64,000 nucleotides of DNA, from positions 434,001-498,000 of the forward strand of contig JNEN01000885.1 of the NCBI GenBank assembly GCA_000697355.1. The letters are read 5' to 3'. Below are positions 1-11,782 of this stretch, one piece after another. The notes under the pieces were generated by a model, which was not told the DNA's origin, made no database searches, and saw nothing but the letters and a program-made list of their open reading frames with translations. The stretch is from Syncephalastrum monosporum B8922. Its lineage: Eukaryota; Mucoromycota; Mucoromycetes; Mucorales; Syncephalastraceae. Both the position numbers and the translations under genes were made by a program. How positions within the stretch are numbered: the stretch's first letter is position 1; each line of letters opens with the position of its first letter.

Positions 1-112
1 AATAAAATGGTTTACAAGGTAAGTGTGTATACAAAAGGATGGTGTTCTATATCCGAGTATATTTATGTTTTGAGTTGGGAACTAGCAAATATCGGGAGTC
101 GATTAGAGCACA

Positions 113-1736
113 TCACCGACCAAAGTATTGTAACTCAAAGTAGCGCAGCACGAGGTAGGTCACGATACTGAGGACAATGGAGAGTTCAAAGCCGAGGTCA
201 CCACCATAGTCACCAATCAGCTTCGCGAGGGGTCCAACGAACCACGTTTGGTTCATACCGATCAGCGCACCACCAAAGCCAACACAGACTGCTGCGACAG
301 CAGCAAGACCCACAGGCAGCTTGCGTGTCGAGTTCCAGTCCTCCACAGGATAGACATTATGTTCGAGAATAAGTACAAAGACGTAAGGCGCGGTGTAGTA
401 CGTCAAGAGGAGTAGGAAGTTGTTCAGCAGCACCGAAAAATGTTCAGCGCCAAAGATGGCCGCCACGGTGTAGACCACGACTGCAAATGTCGTAAAGCAC
501 CACTGGGGCACACGCCAAAAGAACGAAGTGGTCGACTGCAAGGACAGACCGACGCTATAGCCATCTGGGATGTTGGCAGACATGATACCCACCGCAAGTA
601 CAACAACAACTAGACAACATTTTAATACAGTACGGTCAGCAGCGTCTGGGCGTACCTTGCCAAATCCATGGAGTGGATCCAATGCGGCACCGACGAGGCC
701 ACCTACGTCGTTGGACTCGTAAGCAGACGCCCACGCTGAATTGTTGGCAAGGCCTGTTGTCAGGCCAACCCCTAGTGTCTGAAGTAGCACACTCGGAATA
801 AACGCGCCAAGGAAGGCAAGGATGAACATCGCTCCACGGTTCGTGTTGGCCGGCTGCAGAAAGGGTAAGAATGGGTAAGAATGGACCATGAACCAATTTT
901 CTATCCGCGAATATCCTCCTTTTATTTCCGTTGTGTATAGCTTTACCTGTTTAACAGAATAATCCGCAGAGCACGTAGCCCAACCTGGGTTGTAGCCAAT
1001 GACAGCAGCTGCAAACGACAGGAAGTTGCCTGCCTCGGTTGCGTCACTGCTGGGAATAGGCGGCACCGACATGTACTTGGCACCGACACCGAGCATGCAG
1101 AAAAAGACAACCCACAGCGGGAGCCAAGCAAAACGTTCAAACTTGTGGACGAAATGGTATCCAAAGAGAGAGACAATGAGTGTACAGCCTGCTACCAGGA
1201 GGATACCCGCGTAGTTGGGTAGTTTGCCTTCGCTGACACTCGACAGGAGCTGGCCAGCTAGGATGAGATTAATGCACGCCCAGCCGAGACAAATGATGGC
1301 GTTCGCGACTGCTGGTATCACAGTGCCTATCATGCCGAAACTATAGCGTGTCAGGACCATTTGACGCATGCCATACCGAGATCCAAGTGTTACAAAGAAG
1401 GCACCTGCACATTTTGTTAATATCTGCATTGTTTGCATTAACATTTTTCTTTTCTCACCTGGAATCACGATAATAAAAGAGATTGTAAACTGGAATCGCC
1501 AACACGCCTATTGACATGTTGGCCAACGTTGTGTCGATCGAAAACCAGACCGTAAAGTTGTCAAATATGGAGGTATGCGTGCGTTCATTCTCGGGAACAG
1601 GCCGAATGCCCTGCATTTCGACCTGAAGGGTTTCGCCTCCAAATCGCCCGCTCGTTATAGACTCCTCATCGCCTTTTGTCGCTGATCGGTGCTGATCATA
1701 GCAAGGCTCATGCACCTCATGCTTCTCACCCTCCAT
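113..1736 (-). pseudogene. NCS1-family purine-cytosine permease, damaged copy
   Basis: Membrane transporter of the NCS1/FCY2 type, which imports cytosine and purines with protons. Exons read 1736-1459, 1404-947 and 853-113, with GT-AG junctions matching two junctions of the intact relative at 54556-56250. The N-terminal motif GIRPVPE, the ADYSV helix, PANTNR and WFVGPLAK are present. Two things are wrong. First, the segment after VLAIPV is 38 bases shorter than in the relative, so the N-terminal frame does not continue into the second exon. Second, about 42 extra bases follow the FGK codons near 660; they contain a GT...AG stretch of 46 bases whose removal would shift the frame. A poly-T tract lies upstream of the start. 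Family assignment is certain; pseudogene status is inferred and could be an assembly fault. Confidence 0.75.
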
Positions 1737-1811
1737 GAGCAGAAAGACTGACGAAAGTGTAACAGTGGACCAGAAGCTAGTCGAATGGACTTCTTTATTT
1801 TATTTAATCTA

Positions 1812-1842
<31 letters not shown>

Positions 1843-2484
1843 ACCCCCCGTTAAAAAGCTTCCAATCCCAAAAGGGTGTGGTCCCGAGCGATAACAAGGA
1901 AAACCGAGGCCTGAGTGTCTCACTCCATTCTCGATGTCAACAAAGCTGCAAGTGTAATTTTCAGGCAAAGCGGTTCCTCACATGACCTGATACACCTTGT
2001 CGCTGCCATGAATGCCGTATAATCTCCATCAACATCTCCATTTTATGCCTAGAAGTACGGAGCCGTTACACCCGACGATCTTTTGGGTGTGGACAGCGGT
2101 GATGTCTTCCATTATCCCTAGCCAATCACACCTGCCAGCGATCCGATAACATCCGCACAGACTAGCCGCGTACCCTCATAGTTGTCTCTCTGAGAGAATC
2201 GATGAGTATTCTTCAATTGAAGATGTCCGATGAACATCGTTAGGGGTAAAGAGAGAAAAAAGATGGAAAACACTATATATCATGACCTGTCCATCTATTT
2301 TCCTTCTTTGCTGATGCCATTTTTGGGAAATGCCCCGGCGGATCCTTTATCGCAGAATATGTCTTGCCCCAACCGTTTAAAAAAACGCAGGACAACCCCT
2401 GATAGTGATTATATGAGCATGGGAGCATATATATATATAATCATATTCATTAACAGAAAAGAGAAGAAGGCGGAAAGCGACGTT
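1737..2484. other. Intergenic region with poly-T tract
   Basis: No supportable gene. It holds a run of 21 T at 1812-1832 followed by seven A. It separates the 5' end of the permease copy from the 3' end of the HID1-like gene; both are on the minus strand, so it should contain the permease promoter and the HID1 terminator. Confidence 0.6.
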
Positions 2485-5400
2485 TTAATGCGGTGTAGGA
2501 GGATGCGACGAAGAAGGTGGTGCGGAAGTGACAGCAGAGGGCGTGGTCGATTGTGTGGTTTGTTGGGGCGAATCCGCCGCCTGCTGCTTGATCTGGAAGA
2601 GTTTGACCTGCGTGCCATTCCAGGGACAGTACTCTGTGATAGACGACACATATGCCTGACCCCAGAGCATACTCCTGAACCAGATGACCAGAGCTTCACC
2701 CCATCGGAACTTGCGAATAAAGATGGCTTGCGGCGGAGGCAAGATACCCACCAAGGTGTTATTACGCAAGAATTCCAAGACCTGTCCGTCCGAGGTCAAG
2801 GTCTGCGACGAGCAGAGCGCTTCGACTTGAGGCGTCAAATGCTCGAGAAGCACGAGCAATGGTTCCAGCGGGAGGTGTTTTTGCCAGCTTTGCACCCACT
2901 CCTCAGTTGGCAAAAAGCCGTGTTTGGCGCCAGGAAGCAGGCTCACTGCGGACGCGATCGAGGATGCGCTCGCCTGCCGCTGCGGGGACATTGGATTCAA
3001 ATTCGGTTGAGGAGATGAAGAGGAGGATGCGTTTGACTCGGGCAGTTTGCCTCGCGCTTTTTCGGAAAGACCCTCCTTGTTTTCGTCCTTGTTTTCGTCG
3101 TCTGCGGCTGATGACGCGCTTGCGTCAACCGCCGGAGGTGAGCTAGACTCTGACGTGGGCGTGGGCGGCGCCTGCTGCTTTCGGCGCAGCTTGTCCTCTT
3201 TGGCTTGACGAAGACGATCCATATCAGCCAACGCGCCTTCCAATGTAAAGTCACGCAGCTTTTCGAACTTGCTGTGGCTCCGTACAATGGCATACACCAG
3301 ATTGGCATTATCTATAGACCATTATCAGCTGTTTGCCTTCTAAATATTCGCAGACGTACCTGAGAACTGACTGGACCATGTTATTAAACGCCTCAAGCAT
3401 GTAGCCCACTAAACGGTGGTTCGCTTCATCAGCTAATAAGAAGCCAGGTGCAGAGAGTGAGCCAAACAAGGAGACGAGTTTGTTTGAGGATGTCACAGAA
3501 AGGTTCTTCAGGTAGGGCGATATATTGGTGATGGTCAAGATGAGGGCAGGATAAAGCGTGGAGAGCGTGCCTCGCGAGGTGGCGATCAAGCTGAAAATGG
3601 ACTGGACATATTTCGTAAGCTCGCATTTACAAGAATAAATAACCACTCACAGTAATCAAAAAGTCAACATAGGTGCCGTGGAAGGCTGTAATCCGAATGC
3701 TAGCAGGCAAGGATGAGTGGCCGTCAAAGTGCCGGTTTAGCTTGACACCAAAAGTGCGGTCTGAAGAGAGACCCACTTGCGCTATAGCAATGCGTGAGCA
3801 TCATTTTTAATGATATCGTTTTGGGCATACCCGGATTCGTCTTGTTCTCAATCGCGTAAAAGACGAGTACCACCATCAGATCCAGTGCGCGCTCTGTCTC
3901 CATAAGATAGTTTCGGAATCGCTACAACCCATGGGTATTAATCTTCCTTCCCCATGACTGACTATTCTTGTGCGAAAGCTTACCGAATTGGTTTCTAACA
4001 ATTTCCAGCAGAGCATCATCATCTCAACATGGCAGCGAACACGCTTGGTAGAACCGGGCAGGTATGTATTAGTAGCCTAAACCGAGAAAAAAAAATGATG
4101 TATATCAGTACCTAAGCTATCCCTGTGTCACCTAGTTTACCTGCATCGGGTTGCTCAGTATACGATAGATCCCATCAATCAGAAATTGGAAGTCCTGAGC
4201 ACGGTGCAATTTGGACAGGTAGTGACGGAAAGCGTTCTCATGCGTCTCATCCAACTCGTGATCAATTGCTTGCACGGCAGTGTTATCAACTGGTGGCTGT
4301 TCACGCTCGGCCAGCCTGCGTTTTTCGGGGTCTTGTATGGACATGAGCTCGACGCCATTGACGATTTCAGCCGGTGGGGCCGTGTCGCGCTGGTCGAGCT
4401 GACGCATGGTCTGAGCGACGCGCGGTGAATGGTAATCGAGGATCACGAGCAGCACGCGCAGACACATGACAACGAGCTGTTCACGGGTATCGGTAAAGAC
4501 GACATGATTGTAAGGAACACCCCATCCGAGCGGGTTATACTTGCAGGCAGTGTTGAGCAAGCTGCAGAGCAAGGCGAGTACGACCTTGCGTTCCGTTTTC
4601 GCGACAACATAGTGCAACCAGCGATCTTCCTTGGAGAGGACTTGCGAAGGCGGGACGTACATGCTCTTGGAGAGTAAGACGATCAAGAGACGCAAGACCT
4701 CAATCCGGTTCAGATCGTGCTCACGGGACGATGCAATCGGGGTCGAGGAGCCGACACCCGATTCCCATATCACATGGTTCACCTTGTTGCCGTCGGCGCT
4801 CGTCATGGTCGATGGCAATGTAAATCCCGCCAAGAAAAGACACTTGAGCGTTACTGCGCACATACAGCAAAATCAGCCCCTTTGTGCATTGTCGATCTGC
4901 CTGCTCATCAACTTACATGACATGATTATATCGCCTCGAGGTGGTAGCGTATCGTATTGAGGCTGCGATTTCTGCAAGAACACAACGTCAGGTCAGCGCT
5001 TTTTTCGATGTCAAGGTCGCACTGTTTGTTGTCGTTGTTGCTGTTGTTGTTATTTTGTACCTGTCCATCCTGTTCCTGGTCGTCGACGGCAGCAGGCGTC
5101 GGCAAACGCTCGACCGAACGGGGCACCCAAAAGAGCTTGTCCTCCCATTCACTCGAGTCACCGTATTCGAAAATATAAGGGATAACGCGAGAAAGGACGC
5201 GGAAGCAGTTCAAGAGTTCGCTGATAGTGTTGGGGGCTGCAGGGAAGTTGGGTGCCTCGACGATCGAGACCATATGAACAAGGACCTATCATTGCGTTTG
5301 TTGTTGAGAAAGGGTAGGTTAACATGGAAAAGGAAGGTTACCTTGTCTATCAACGTCTCCAAGTTTTCCCTGCTACTGTCTCTGGCACGACGAATATCAC

Positions 5401-5571
5401 TTGCACCGAACAAAAGCAAGACGCGTGTGCCGGGAACACGATTATGCCAAGCGTTTCTGGCCCGTACCAAAGTCCAATAGTCATCTGCAGCAAAGGGAAT
5501 GTTCTAGAGGAGGAGTGAGCCAAGCGTGCAGTGAGTCGTGTGCGGCCTACCCGTTCTTCAAAGAGAGGCAC
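2485..5571 (-). CDS. HID1-family protein (Golgi/secretory, Ftp105-like)
   Basis: HID1 proteins act at the Golgi in secretory sorting; the S. pombe member Ftp105 anchors the deubiquitinase Ubp5. About nine exons can be joined on the minus strand. Diagnostic blocks in order are NIPFAADDYW, RVIPYIFE, HVIWESGVGS, the LNRIEVLRLL helix, MYVPP, NPLGWGVPYNHV, TNISPYLKNLS, EAFNNMVQ, NANLVYAIVR and the C-terminal TLVGILPPP with VKLFQIK. All match the order known for human HID1. A Ser/Pro/Asp-rich insert near 3050-3200 precedes the C-terminal domain and looks disordered. The N-terminus is unresolved: the family starts with a myristoylation-type MG and an SKL.F motif, but here an ATGGGTGCC at about 5573 is followed almost at once by LFEER in another frame, so roughly a dozen residues seem to be missing. 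The assignment is firm; the start is not. Confidence 0.85.
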
Positions 5572-6280
5572 CCATTAAAGTGGAAGAAAGGGAATCCTTT
5601 TCCACTTCCGCATACCCGCAAACCAGTCGGCTAAAATGTGAAATCGATTCCTTGTTTGCCCCAAACCCTTCTTCCCCTATCCCGTTGCCTAGGCTTCCCA
5701 TAATACAAACAAACTTCGTTATCTACATCCTTTTAACTAGGATTCTGATAAAATGGAGTCCAGCTGTAAACTCAAAGGTACTCAAATCAGGACAGAAAAC
5801 CTAATTAAATCCATGGATCTATTTTTTTTTTTTTTGCGTATCGATTTCATCCTACCGTAAGTCCATGTGACCCGGGACAAGACACGTCAAAACTCTTAAA
5901 CTGGCGGTCCATATGCCTCAGTGGATGATGGCTCATGGAAGAGGTCTCCCAGGAGCAACTTCTTTGAATTGTGAAGACCACAAGTCGCACACCGATTATA
6001 AAAAGTAGCTCCGGAGCCGGTGGCGCTGCAGAAAAAAAATCTTTACTCATTTCAAGGGCATATTTTGTAGCTGTAGATGGCTCTACGCTCCTATAGCTCT
6101 ATCATTGCACCCGAGAGCAAATCAATTGAGAGCTCCCGTATCTTTTGTTATGCACTTTATTCATGTGCATAGCATGATGTGAACTGTCATATATCACTGA
6201 AACCACAAAAAAAAAAAAAAAAGGATATATAAGAACGTGTTTGCAAGCGTTTAAACATACGGCACTCTTTTTCTTTCATT
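5572..6280. promoter_or_regulatory. Divergent intergenic region, HID1 / homeodomain gene
   Basis: It separates two divergently read genes. A run of T lies at about 5821-5835 and a run of A at about 6207-6222. TATATAAG at 6226-6233 sits about 50 bases before the homeodomain start and is a good TATA candidate. Nothing else is recognised. Confidence 0.45.
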
Positions 6281-7366
6281 ATGCTTCCACGTATTGCTTC
6301 CTATCGTTCGAAAACACCTGAAAGCGTACAGCTCTCGACTATCCCTAGACGCAGAGCTCGTACGAGTGAAAAACAGGCAGCTATATTAGAGAGTGCGTTC
6401 GCCGCCGTACAGAGACCAACGCGGCAGAAATGTGCAGAGCTTTCCAGCGAAATTGGGATAAGCCCCACTAGTGTCTACTACTGGTAACAAGTGAACCCGT
6501 TTCACGCCTGCTTTCTTTTCCCTTTTTCCAGGAGAGATGAAAAGCGCCTTTTTTATCGCATTGTCTCAGACCTCTCTTCTTTTTCTTGCTTCTCGTTTTT
6601 TTTCTCTCACAAAAGGTTCCAAAACCGACGCGCTTACGCAAAGAAACAGCGGTGCTCACAGATGCAGCCGCAGGAACTGAGCCACTCTCCTCAGTCAGAA
6701 GAAGACCAGCTTAGCACTGATCAACCTGGAACATCCGCCACTGCCGAGGACATAGTGGACATGTATGACGACATGCAAAGCGGAGCGAGACACGATACCC
6801 CCTCTCGTGGTGCCATAGTGTGTGAGCCGGTCACGGGTGAACCCTCCGCTGCCCACCCCAGAGCCCAATCTATGCAGCCTTTGACCGAATTGACGGGCCC
6901 GATCATGCCTGCAGCTCCGCCAGACTCGGCCCCGCAGTCTCAGCAACAGAAACTGTCAGTGTTGCCACAACAACCGTTGGAACAAAGGCCACCAGAATGT
7001 CTGACATTCTACTCTTCCAACATACCCTGCCACGAGCAGCGTCTGCCTTCTATCTCGAATCTTGTTCCCGAAAATCAGCATCAGCAACAGCAACAGCAAC
7101 AGCCGCAGGCACCCTACCGGGAGCAACAAACACAGTATCGCCAGCAACAGCCTCCATCGGCTTTCACACGTACGGCAGAGCAGCAGCATACTCCTCAGTC
7201 AATACCTTCTCTGCAGTCACATATGGTCCCTACTGAGGATCGTGCCCCTGATGGTCGAGTGGTCTACATGCCGCCCTATGACTTCTATTTTCATCAGCGC
7301 GAATACTCGATGGAGGCTACCATGCTGAAGTACCTACACCAAAACGGGTACTACAAGCGTGATTGA
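6281..7366 (+). CDS. Homeodomain transcription factor with Gln-rich tail
   Basis: Putative nuclear DNA-binding regulator. Two exons, 6281-6483 and 6616-7366, joined by a GT-AG intron, give 317 residues. Residues about 23-82 form a homeodomain: a basic N-terminal arm (RRRART), the first two helices, then the recognition-helix signature WFQNRRA.AKK. The intron splits the Trp codon of that signature. The rest is low complexity, with a Gln/His run near 7075-7105 and a Pro/Gln-rich centre. An aromatic segment near the C-terminus (YMPPYDFYFHQ) stands out as less disordered. A TATA-like element lies about 50 bases upstream. Targets cannot be told from sequence. Confidence 0.85.
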
Positions 7367-7470
7367 ATTCGCTTTGTTTGCGTACCAAAATGTGTTGATT
7401 ATATCCAACCGTAATTGCGTAATTCAGCTGCCTGTGGCTGTCTATCATCATGTAATATAGCTTTCTTTGT

Positions 7471-7500
7471 ATATCAAATATCAAATATCAAATATCAAAT
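7471..7500. repeat. 7-bp tandem repeat (ATCAAAT)4
   Basis: Four perfect copies of a 7-base unit in the short gap between the convergent 3' ends of the homeodomain and lipase genes. Probably a simple-sequence tract. Confidence 0.9.
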
Positions 7501-7504
7501 TTTT

Positions 7505-9579
7505 CTATTGTTGTTTACGATCTTGTACATTGACGACGCTAAACCGTCGGCTGGTGTCCATAGGATGACGTGACACGCCGCTGCTCTCCAACGACAGTTT
7601 CCCATTTTGTGATGCCTCCTGATCATTTGGACCATCCTCGGCCTCGCCACCTTGCAAACCTTGTGATCCCATGATAACCCAGCTCACCTTGCCATGGCGA
7701 AGCGCATCACAATAGTCGGACGGAAAGTGGTCGTTGAGGAAGAAAGGAAACAGGATCCGGAAAAAAATGCGGATCCAATTTTCGCGCCGTAGTCTCCGGA
7801 TGACGTACATGTTGAGCAGACCAGAGAGATGCAGGTATGAGATGGGTCGAATAGGCACAGGCTCATTGGTATATGGGTTGGGTGGATAGAGCGTGATGTG
7901 ATAGGAAGAGTCGATAAAGGCTAATGTGCCTGGCGGTGTGCTACATTGGAACATGGATACACATGTGAGCCACAATGTCACCATCTGTTACATATAGATA
8001 CTTACTCGTAATGGGACCATGAAGGTACACGTGTGACGATATCTGTACAAGTGCATATCAGAAAAAAAAAATGAAGACTCGCAGCGAGTCTTTCTTACCA
8101 TTGTTATACGCATGATGAAAGATTTTGCTTGACATGTGGGGGCTGAACACCTTTGCGAATTCGGCATCCCCCACTTTGGGCTGGCCATAGGTGTAAAGGC
8201 CGGCAAAATTTTCCAATACCGAGCTCTTGGACTGCAACATCTTGCCCAAAAAAACTGTGCATGGTTGATACTCAGAATGAAGTTCCCATCAGAATGACTT
8301 ACAAGTAGCAAGGGCGCCCCCTAAAGAATGTCCCGTGATGTAGAGTCTCGCCTTGGAATCGGGGCGTGCCTTGATCAACTTGATAATGTGTTTCTCGGCT
8401 TGAGAATACATGCTGTGCAAGCGCACATCTGTGTCCGGACCCATCCAGCTGCTATCGACGGGCTCGGTCACATGCTGAAACAAGTTAAGTGTGAAGAACC
8501 GAAAGATCGTGAACACAGCCTGCAGAGTGGACACGATCGTCTTGTAGAGCGAGGCATTGTTCAGCTCAATACGCATGGTAGCTTCATTATTACTGGCGCC
8601 TGCGGAAGATGAAGCACGCTGGCGGTGTTGCTGCTGTGTCCGCGGGGCCGGGTCACCCAGTGCATCCCAAAACCCTTTGTGTACCCGTCCCATGGGGCCC
8701 CACGGGCTTCGAATGGTGCCCATACCCATGTTGATGTTTGTAATGTAGTTTTGCATGTTCAGTGGATTCGTACCCCGAAAGACAAGAAGGATATCGTCGT
8801 CCTTGGCTACAATGAACGCGCAAATGTTCTACGCATGGCATTCTCAGTAGGTGGGTCCGGATGCGATATGCTTGTCATCTTACCAAGTATGCAATGGGGC
8901 AAAAGGTGTGATCGACGTCGAAACCAGCCTTTTTCAGCTCATATTTGATGACAGCCACATCTTCATAGACCAGTTTGGATGCGACTGCGAGTGTGTACGC
9001 GCGAGAGAGTGAGTAGCGAGGCCGCTGGAGAAGGTTGGCCCAGGATTTGTCACCACCCAAACGATCGGCAGCGCTCTGCTTTCGTGCCTTGAAGAGTTCA
9101 CTGTCTTGCAGATGGCGCGTGGGTGGAATGGAAGGGTCGAAGAGGGTGAACTCGGGATCCATGGCGTTGATGGCCGAGAAATTACGCTTCGTCTGGTGGC
9201 GCCCCACGAAACGGCGCATGACGGCGCGTACGACGTGGTCACTCGCGAGCACCGTGACAAAGGAGATGAAGAAGAAAAAGCGGATGATGGAGGATAGGAT
9301 GGGACCAATGACACTGGTATGGGCGAGGAAGTGGACAACAGGACTTAACAACGAGCTGATACTGCCGAGGACGGTCGTGACCACGGGTGTACCATGCTTT
9401 ATGGTCTTGTACCCGACAAAGAGTAGGGTCGACAAGCCCATGCAAATGAGCGAAGCCGCAATCAGTATCACGCTAAGCGTGGTGCGGTCGTGTGCGATGC
9501 AGTACATGCCGGCGAGAGCAGGGATAAACGAGACGAGAAAGGAAGCGCCAAAGTAGAGTCTATTTCGACCTCGTCCCAT
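7505..9579 (-). CDS. Membrane-anchored class 3 lipase
   Basis: Predicted alpha/beta-hydrolase acting on acylglycerols or phospholipids. Exons 9579-8884, 8828-8303, 8254-8099, 8042-8006 and 7940-7505 keep one frame and give 616 residues. The first about 130 residues hold several hydrophobic segments, so the protein is likely anchored in a membrane. The class 3 lipase core follows: an oxyanion-loop block (LLVFRGTNPLN), the nucleophile elbow GHSLGGA with catalytic Ser, a YGQPKVGD block, then DIVTRVP carrying the likely catalytic Asp. A His in DHFPSDYCDAL is the best candidate for the third triad residue. The C-terminal tail is polar and low complexity. The gene is divergent from the TFIIIC subunit gene, with only 213 bases between starts. 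Confidence 0.88.
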
Positions 9580-9792
9580 ATTGACATGGTAAAGTAGAAG
9601 TAAAGAGTAGAAAGAGCTGAAGGAAGTAGGAAGAAAAAAAAATTAAAAAAGAAAGACAGAAATAAAAAAGTTACAATAAACCGGTAACGTGTTGTATGAT
9701 ATGGTAATCAATGATATCATGAATACGCATGAATTTGTACTGGAATTTGTTGATTTGAGGTGGCGCACCCTCTTCGGTTTCTCTTTTTGGCT

Positions 9793-10450
9793 ATGGACCC
9801 GGAGGACGAGTACGAAGAACAGGTAAAATAAAATAAACGTTGAGAATGCTTTCATGAATCACGCTAACTTCTGTCTTTAGTATGTGATTCTCGACGTTGG
9901 AGAGGACTTGTCTGCAACTTCGCTCCAAGAACTTATCGATAGCGGCCAAGACATCACCATCATGGCAAGTAATCTTGACCGATCTGTTGTCGCATTGGAC
10001 GTGTGCTTAATGTTCACGTTCAACGCAGGGCTTGGAGACCTCAGAGGACGTGTTTGTACGCGTCGGGCAGAACTTGTTCCGTGGGCAGCTTGATGAGACA
10101 CTCACCACCAATCTGCTGTTTGAAATTCACGAACGCAAACGCGAGCCTTCTGGTAAGTCAACCGAGCCGTCAAGTGCCTTTCTCACAACCTGGCAGGTCT
10201 CGCACCTCTGCTGACATCGATGCGCGAGGCCGCCGACGAAACACGCAAGCCACGCACGACCGTTTCCTACTTTGCCAAAACTGACCGAGTCATCAGCTGC
10301 GACCAAGTGTTCTTGAGAAGCAAAGAAGTAGCTGTGCCTCAGCCTCAACAGCGTGTCCAGAAGTCTGCAGACTCTGTCCCCAACATGGCTGCCGTCCTCG
10401 ACTTAAAAGAAGCATATGACGAAGGCGAAGAAGCCCCCGGCCAGACGTGA
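9793..10450 (+). CDS. Small TFIIIC subunit (triple-barrel domain, Sfc7/GTF3C6-like)
   Basis: RNA polymerase III initiation factor subunit of the tau55/GTF3C6 triple-barrel family. Exons 9793-9822, 9881-9964, 10029-10152 and 10197-10450 give 163 residues. Family landmarks are YVILDVGE at the start of the barrel, ITIMGLETSEDVFVRVG, then LFRGQLDETLTTNLLFE. The second intron appears to begin with GC (donor GCAAGT) because that choice gives the expected join between ITIM and GLET. A GT at about 9985 would also keep frame but adds seven residues inside the barrel. The acidic N-terminus (MDPEDEYEEQ) is typical of the family. Confidence 0.82.
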
Positions 10451-11782
10451 ATACCATTCATGACAGTAGCCCGTAACCTCTTTGCCTCCCTCTGTCTCCC
10501 TCACTCCCGCCCTCTCTCTCTATATTCATTTTCTCTGCATAGCTTCCCTCCTTCATCCATTCATAATACAGTATCATCTGTCATTTTCTTTTGTTTTGGT
10601 AAAGAGAATGTCGCTCCCTGGATTGAAGACAGTGCCATCGGCAAGACTAAGCTTAACCTAAGCAAAATCCCCATTTAAGAAAGCTGTTGTCTGCTCTGCA
10701 ATTCTTTGACGATTTCTATGTATACTCGATAGCACGGAGGCCATCTAACACGAACGCTTTTTTGTGAATTGGTCTTCGATAAAGAAAAAAAACGAAAACA
10801 AGCATCCGTTTGCTGCTTATATCTTGGTGAAAAAAATTTTCATTATGGTCTCCGCCTCAAACCCAAGCGGCCTTATTATTGGATGGCCAATAATCTCTTG
10901 GTGCAGCCATATGTGGAGTCAAACAAAACTTCTGGTACATGTATGCTCTCTGACCTGTTTATCATAAGCGCACATGTTTATCCCCATGCACTGCAGCAAT
11001 TTTTGGGATTGATAGGTAGCCAGCTCTTATTCTTCACAGCGTCGTCTGCTTTCTGGCTCGGAACAACTTTTTTGGTTTGGCCGTTTCGCCCTATCAGAAA
11101 CTCTTCATGTATCTCACCCGAGGCACTCTTCGCTCAGCACAAGCGTTCATTATCCCATAAATAAGTACAGCCATAGATATCGGTTGATTATCCATCGATA
11201 CAGGCAATTCTTCAAGTCGACACGGCAAAACACAACCCGAGTATTCTTAAAGACCTAAAACAGCAAACATTATGTAAGGTAGATTTACATATGTTTTTGC
11301 AATTTATACGGCTATATAGCCTCTCAGGTGTCATGTATCATCATTTTCTCCGCCCTGGTAGGACCGATTGTCCTCTGTCTGAACCCGGTGGGAATGCCGC
11401 TTCATGCTTTTAGTAAATCTAGTTTAGTAAACCTAGTGGCCGGGCTTTTAATAAGCATCTTCCAGCGGAACTGAATATTCCGATGCCATATTCATTATGA
11501 CAGATACAATAAGCATCAAGAGACAACATCATCAGGTTTTGCTGAGTGCACCGAAAACGTAGAAAGCGGGATGGCTGATGACAGAAGGTTTACTCCATAT
11601 TAAAGCGTCGCGTAACACAGATGATGCCTAAAGAGCGTGTGAAATCCTGTGAAGTGTGCAGCTCGCATCTCTTTCTCCGGCCTCCTACGCTTTCTCCTTC
11701 TTCCCTCTCTCTCTCCTCCCTTTCTTCCTACACCTGTTACTCTTTCTTTTCTCTTCATCTCCTATAAACTCTATTCCGCGAC
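10451..11782. other. Intergenic region without a supportable gene
   Basis: An open stretch of 131 codons at 10769-11164 on the plus strand has no recognisable motif and a composition like the flanks, so it is not called. Pyrimidine-rich tracts near 10485-10560 and 11690-11760 lie downstream and upstream of the neighbouring genes. Confidence 0.5.

Noticed and set aside
2230..3018. Plus-strand open stretch of 262 codons
   Set aside because: It lies antisense to the well-supported C-terminal part of the HID1 gene, and its composition is what the opposite strand of a Ser/Pro-rich region would give.
10769..11164. Plus-strand open stretch of 131 codons
   Set aside because: No motif, no splice context and composition like the surrounding intergenic DNA.
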